From NCBI GenBank assembly GCA_009773415.1, contig WSNO01000013.1, positions 1-64,000 on the forward strand: a stretch of DNA of 64,000 nt, in the 5' to 3' direction. Positions within the stretch are counted from its first letter, which is position 1. The number at the start of each line of letters is the position of its first letter. Of the stretch, positions 60,038-64,000 are shown in pieces. This stretch comes from Nitrospirota bacterium. GTDB lineage: Bacteria > Nitrospirota > Thermodesulfovibrionia > Thermodesulfovibrionales > Dissulfurispiraceae. Under the pieces are notes generated by a model that saw only the letters and a list, made by a program, of their open reading frames with translations, searched no databases and had not been told where the DNA came from. The translations under genes and the position numbers were made by a program.

Positions 60038-63000
60038 GTGCTGAAAACCTGGGAGTTCCAACTCGCCGATCATGCCGGCAAGCTTCTTGCCGTCCTTTCC
60101 GAAAGCTCCGCCCCAGCGCTGAGCGGCTGCACTTCGGCTCATCTTGCGCTGCTCATTGCCGCTTCCGGGCAGCCTGCGATTGCGGTGGAAGAAACTCCCG
60201 AACGCGCCCAGCGCCTCTTCGCCGACCTGCGCTTTTTCCGTTCGCTCATGAGGCATGGTCAGAAAGAAACGACTGATGCCGTTTTGCTGCCTCCTGCCGG
60301 ATCTCCTGAGAGCATCGGTCGGCGGGCAAAAATTGTCCGGAGGATAGCCGAGGGTGAGCCGCTCGCGATTGTCGCCTCCGCTGAAGCGCACATGGTCGGC
60401 TTTGGTTCCGGGCAGCCGCAGCCGCTGACGCTTGCACGCGGACAGTCCATGGAACGATCCTCACTTGCCGCAAACCTGATTCGCATGGGCTACCGGAAAG
60501 TCGAACTTGTGGTCGAGCCCGGAGAGTATGCCGAACGTTCATGGGTCGTCGATATCTTCCCCGTTACCGAAACGGACCCTGTCCGCATCGAGTTCTTTGG
60601 CGACACCATCGAACTGATGCGCCGTTTTGAAGTCGACACCCAGCGATCTATCTCTGAAATCCCTGAAATCACCCTCTACCCCGCCGCCGAAACCGAAACG
60701 ACGCTCAGCATTCTTGAGCTTGCAGAGGCTTTTGGCTCGTACAGATTTTTCGTTGCCGCTTCGGTTGACGCCTGTCCTGAGCATGCTCCTGTCATCTGTT
60801 TTACTCCGCTTGCGGTGGAAGACGGCTCTCTCTCTGCCGGAGCCTTGCCAATTCATGGACTGGGCATCCTGCCGGAAGAAAGAAAGAGCACGGAAGATAT
60901 AGCTCCGGCGCTGCAATCCCTGCAGAAGCGCATTCTCGCGGTGCTGCCCTCGCATGGCCAGGCCGACCGCCTTCACGATCTCTTGACCCAAGCGGGGCTG
61001 ATTGCACCTCTGCTCGAAATTCCTCAGGCTGCCGGATACAAAGGCCTTGCCTGCATCACGACCGGCGAGCTTTCGGGAAGTCTGCACCTTGGAGACCTCA
61101 TGATCGTCACCGGGAGGGAACTCTTCGGAGAGCGGCCCGCATACCGGGCGCTCAAGCGTTCAAAAGTATCCGGACTGCTGCTGACAATTGACGATCTGCA
61201 GGTCGGCGATCTGATAGTCCATAAAGATCACGGCATCGGCAGGTTTGCCGGAATGCAGCACCAGAAAACAGAAGGAATCGAGGAAGACTTTCTTGTGCTT
61301 GAATACGCTGGCGGCGACCGCATCTATCTGCCCTTTTCCGGAGTAGAACGGATTCAGAAATATCGGGGCGGAGAGGAGCAGCACCCGCCGCTCGACAAGC
61401 TCGGCGGCAGGCGTTTCGCATCTGCTAAAAAACGGGTGAAGCAGTCCTTGCAGGATCTGGCGGACAAGCTGCTGAAGCTCTATGCCGAGCGCAAGGCGGC
61501 ACGCGGCTTTGTCTTCAGCCCCGACGAGGCTATGCACCGCGAATTCGATGATTTCTTCCCCTATGAAGAGACAGAGGACCAGCAAAAGGCGACTGAAGCC
61601 ATCAAAAAGCAGATGTACTCCGATGCGCCGATGGACATACTGCTCTGCGGCGATGCGGGCTACGGCAAGACAGAGGTGGCCATAAAGGCTGCCTTCAGGG
61701 CGGTCTTCGACGGCAAACAGGTCGCCATGCTGGTGCCGACCACGCTCCTCGCCGAACAGCACTACCGCACAATCCGTCAGCGCTTTTCCGGCTTCCCGGT
61801 CAGGATTGACTACCTTTCGCGCTTCAGGCCGAAGGCTGATGTTGACCGCTGCCTTGAGGGGCTGCGCCGCGGAGAGATAGATATTGTCATCGGCACCCAT
61901 ATGCTGCTCGGCAAACGAATGGAATTTCACGACATCGGGCTGCTGATTATCGACGAAGAGCACCGCTTCGGCGTTGCGCAGAAGGAACGCCTGAAAGAAC
62001 TGAAAAAGAGCGTCGATGTGCTGAGCATCACCGCCACGCCGATTCCGCGCACCCTTCACATGGCCCTTGCCAATGTGCGCGAACTCTGCACCATCCAGAC
62101 CCCTCCGGAAGACCGCCTTGCGGTGCGCAGCATTGTAACTCCGTGGAACGACCAAACCATACAGGATGCGATACGCCGGGAGCTGCGGCGTGACGGGCAG
62201 GTCTTCTTTCTCCATAACCGCATTCACGACATGGAGCTTATTGTGGAGCATCTGCGCAAACTGGTTCCTGAAGCGCATATCGGCGCGGCGCACGGCCAGA
62301 TGAACGAGCGGCAGCTTGAGCGCATCATGCTCGATTTTCTGGACCGCACGGTGAATGTCCTTGTCTGCACCGCCATCATCGGCTCCGGAATAGACATCCC
62401 ATCCGCAAACACCATCATCATAGACAGGGCCGACACCTTCGGCCTTGCTGATCTCTACCAGCTGCGCGGCCGGGTCGGCAGAAGCGATCAGCAGGCATAC
62501 GCCTATTTTCTGATACCCGGGCATGACGCGCTCCATCCGGACGCGCGCCGGCGGCTCCAGGCGATTCAGGAGATGAGCTACCTCGGCGCCGGATTCCGCC
62601 TCGCAATGCGCGACCTCGAAATCCGCGGCGCCGGCAACCTGCTCGGAGCCGAGCAGTCCGGCCATATTGCCCGCATAGGGTTTGACCTCTATGCAGAACT
62701 CCTTGAACGCACTGTGCGTGAACTGAAAGGCGAGGCGGTCGCCGACGCTGCCGAACCTCAGATTCAGCTCTGCGTTTCAGCGTTTGTGCCTGATGATTAC
62801 GTTGCCGATACATTGCTTCGCCTGAGCCTGTACCGGCGCATTGCTGCAGCGCAGACAAAAGACAAGATTGCCCGGCTGGTTGATGAAGTCCGCGACCGTT
62901 TCGGCCCGGTGCCGCCCGAACTGGCGAACCTCTTTGCCGCGGCCCGCATCAAGGTTCTTGCCCGCTCTCTGCGGCTCTCGCGCATTGCCGCGGCCGGTGA

Positions 63001-63238
63001 GTGGTGCCGCTGCCTCAGTGCGCCTGCGGCAGAGAGCGTTCAGGAACGTGGCGCGTTTCATGAACTGCTTCTCGCACAGCTTCTGTCGCTCCAGAAAGAA
63101 CGCTCTGCGCTGCGGTTGCGGCTCGAGCCTCAGGGCTTCGCCTTTCGCCTCCCCGCCGGCACCCCCGCACGCATTGAGACGATAGAAAAAGTGCTCGCCT
63201 CCCTTGCGCCCGACTCCTCCGGGACCGCTGACCGCTGA
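60038..63238 (+). CDS. mfd: Transcription-repair coupling factor Mfd
   Basis: A 1066-residue DNA translocase that removes stalled RNA polymerase and recruits UvrA. The N-terminal UvrB-like module (1-280) is shorter than in E. coli Mfd (1148 residues). The RNA-polymerase interaction domain has [16 protein letters not shown] near 390; Walker [16 protein letters not shown] near 540; DEEHRFG Walker B near 640; [14 protein letters not shown]; and TRG motif [20 protein letters not shown] near 798. The start is GTG behind a TATAAT. Strong confidence. Confidence 0.97.
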   Translation: MLKTWEFQLADHAGKLLAVLSESSAPALSGCTSAHLALLIAASGQPAIAVEETPERAQRLFADLRFFRSLMRHGQKETTDAVLLPPAGSPESIGRRAKIVRRIAEGEPLAIVASAEAHMVGFGSGQPQPLTLARGQSMERSSLAANLIRMGYRKVELVVEPGEYAERSWVVDIFPVTETDPVRIEFFGDTIELMRRFEVDTQRSISEIPEITLYPAAETETTLSILELAEAFGSYRFFVAASVDACPEHAPVICFTPLAVEDGSLSAGALPIHGLGILPEERKSTEDIAPALQSLQKRILAVLPSHGQADRLHDLLTQAGLIAPLLEIPQAAGYKGLACITTGELSGSLHLGDLMIVTGRELFGERPAYRALKRSKVSGLLLTIDDLQVGDLIVHKDHGIGRFAGMQHQKTEGIEEDFLVLEYAGGDRIYLPFSGVERIQKYRGGEEQHPPLDKLGGRRFASAKKRVKQSLQDLADKLLKLYAERKAARGFVFSPDEAMHREFDDFFPYEETEDQQKATEAIKKQMYSDAPMDILLCGDAGYGKTEVAIKAAFRAVFDGKQVAMLVPTTLLAEQHYRTIRQRFSGFPVRIDYLSRFRPKADVDRCLEGLRRGEIDIVIGTHMLLGKRMEFHDIGLLIIDEEHRFGVAQKERLKELKKSVDVLSITATPIPRTLHMALANVRELCTIQTPPEDRLAVRSIVTPWNDQTIQDAIRRELRRDGQVFFLHNRIHDMELIVEHLRKLVPEAHIGAAHGQMNERQLERIMLDFLDRTVNVLVCTAIIGSGIDIPSANTIIIDRADTFGLADLYQLRGRVGRSDQQAYAYFLIPGHDALHPDARRRLQAIQEMSYLGAGFRLAMRDLEIRGAGNLLGAEQSGHIARIGFDLYAELLERTVRELKGEAVADAAEPQIQLCVSAFVPDDYVADTLLRLSLYRRIAAAQTKDKIARLVDEVRDRFGPVPPELANLFAAARIKVLARSLRLSRIAAAGEWCRCLSAPAAESVQERGAFHELLLAQLLSLQKERSALRLRLEPQGFAFRLPAGTPARIETIEKVLASLAPDSSGTADR

Positions 63239-63298
63239 TATCTTCCTTCCACCTGTGCGTCCCTCCATTTGACAGGATCAGCGCCTTCGGAATCTTTC

Positions 63299-63326
63299 CC
63301 CGTTCACCCTGAGCTTGTCGAACAGG
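63299..63326. repeat. REP-like intergenic motif (GTTCACCCTGAGCTTGTCGA)
   Basis: The motif at 63302-63321, read on the other strand as TCGACAAGCTCAGGGTGAAC, resembles a dispersed intergenic repeat that I recall from many environmental genomes. Only one copy is in this window, so this rests on recall. Confidence 0.35.
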
Positions 63327-63329
63327 CTT

Positions 63330-63361
63330 TTCTTCCTTCTTCCTTCTTCCTTCTTCCTTCT
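63330..63361 (+). repeat. Heptanucleotide tandem repeat (TTCTTCC)4
   Basis: Four exact copies of TTCTTCC (63330-63357) plus TTCT lie 72-103 bases upstream of the TPR lipoprotein gene. Slippage could change promoter spacing. Confidence 0.85.
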
Positions 63362-63432
63362 GACGTCTGACTCCTTCCGTCTTCGCCCTGCTCCCTTCCC
63401 TTTTCTCCGCAGAATGCGATAAACTCGTGTCT

Positions 63433-64000
63433 ATGAAAAACATCGTGTTGTGCGCCCTGATTGTCGCTTCTCTGATGCTTGCGGGCTGTGCGTCCACGCC
63501 GGCTGATTCGACAAAAACCACCGACTTCCATAAAAAACTCGGCATCGCGTATATGAATGAGGGGAAGAATCAGCTCGCCTTCGTCGAGTTTCAGAAGGCC
63601 CTGAACATTGACTCCTCCGATGCCGAAACGCTCTACTACCTCGGGTTGGTGTATCTGTCGTTTGAAGATTCCGACAATGCTGTTTCCTCGTTCCGACGCG
63701 CTGTCTCGGCGCAGCCGAACTACTCCGAGGCATACAACAGTCTCGGGGTCGCCTACCTGAAAGCCCGGAAATACGCCGAAGCGGTGTCCGCGCTGAAAAG
63801 CGCCGTTGCAAACCCGCTCTACAAAACCCCTGAACTCGCCCTGTACAACCTCGGCACGGCTTACTACCGCATGGGAAAGCTTGATGATGCGCAGACCGCA
63901 TTCAAAACCGCGCTGAGGCGCAATCCCGACCACATTACGCCGTATCTGGGAATAGCTCTGGCATACAATCGCGCCGGTCTGTTCAGTGACGCCGCCAGAG
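63433..64000 (+). CDS. TPR-repeat lipoprotein (PilF/PilW-like), partial at window edge
   Basis: It starts MKNIVLCALIVASLMLAGCA with lipobox LAGC (Cys19). TPR units follow: KLGIAYMNEGKNQLAFVEFQ, TLYYLGLVYLSFEDSDNAVS, AYNSLGVAYLKARKYAEAVS and ALYNLGTAYYRMGKLDDAQT. It resembles PilF/PilW pilus-assembly lipoproteins or general outer-membrane TPR lipoproteins. The 3' end lies beyond the window. The upstream simple repeat may affect expression. Confidence 0.85.
   Translation, partial: MKNIVLCALIVASLMLAGCASTPADSTKTTDFHKKLGIAYMNEGKNQLAFVEFQKALNIDSSDAETLYYLGLVYLSFEDSDNAVSSFRRAVSAQPNYSEAYNSLGVAYLKARKYAEAVSALKSAVANPLYKTPELALYNLGTAYYRMGKLDDAQTAFKTALRRNPDHITPYLGIALAYNRAGLFSDAAR

Noticed and set aside
61160-62665. 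501-residue open frame antisense to mfd
   Set aside because: It is the mirror of a highly conserved GC-rich coding frame, shows no recognisable domain and has no start signals. The same applies to long antisense frames at 11631-12980, 6078-7001 and 15295-16212.
1-64000. CRISPR arrays, tRNA and rRNA genes
   Set aside because: No evenly spaced direct repeats with unique spacers, no cloverleaf-forming segment and no conserved rRNA stretch were noticed by eye. A tool search for tRNA would be more reliable.

Overview
The window reads as a chromosomal segment of a Gram-negative bacterium. Outer-membrane proteins, lipoproteins, a TolC/HlyD exporter and Wza/Wzz-type polysaccharide genes support this. 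The mix of an exosortase-type polysaccharide locus, paired DUF507 genes, DUF4390 next to an NtrY-like kinase and many sigma-54 activators suggests a Nitrospirota or Desulfobacterota-like lineage, but that placement is only a guess. No rRNA, tRNA or CRISPR array was seen.

Region 1 (1-17.5 kb, almost all minus strand) is a PEP-CTERM/exosortase-associated exopolysaccharide locus. In transcription order it holds a soluble histidine kinase and the sigma-54 regulator PrsR, a receiver-like protein without its phospho-acceptor, the giant TPR lipoprotein PrsT, a polyprenyl glycosylphosphotransferase, an export lipoprotein-like secretin, a chain-length regulator, a tyrosine autokinase, an AAA ATPase, an outer-membrane barrel protein, a family-2 glycosyltransferase, UDP-GlcNAc 2-epimerase and an AT-rich asparagine-synthase-like gene cut by an IS3-family element at the window edge. 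The exosortase gene itself is not in the window.

Region 2 (17.7-29.0 kb) is the most interesting part. It holds a CAAX-type membrane protease and two PEP-CTERM substrate proteins, each behind a near-consensus sigma-54 promoter. Between the two substrates lie a methyltransferase, an exosortase-associated acyltransferase (N-acyl amino acid synthase/LuxI-like), a ThiF/E1-like adenylyltransferase, a complete TolC(SPOR)-HlyD-ABC ATPase-FtsX-type permease exporter and a nitroreductase-like protein. My reading is a small-molecule or lipidated-product pathway with its own exporter, tied to the exosortase regulon.

Region 3 (29.4-43.0 kb) is largely housekeeping: ElyC-like, LOG-family and methyltransferase genes; ArsC, a ProC-like protein and radical SAM; a glutaredoxin-CcdA-like fusion; rpsF-ssb-rpsR with two DUF507 genes and an HNH gene; and proA, a tandem-duplicated wHTH protein, nadD and an NtrB/NtrC pair.

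Region 4 (43.2-53.3 kb) starts with an IS256-family element with an 8-bp target duplication, sitting in an already decayed ferredoxin gene. It continues with NUDIX, HIT, hisI, DUF4390, NtrY/NtrX, der, usp and an orphan class I fumarase alpha gene.

Region 5 (53.3-64 kb) holds DppBC-type permeases without partners, glnE, an AhpF-like thioredoxin reductase, mfd and a partial TPR lipoprotein. A recurrent feature is a TATAAT-like box only 5-7 bases ahead of start codons, which suggests leaderless mRNAs.
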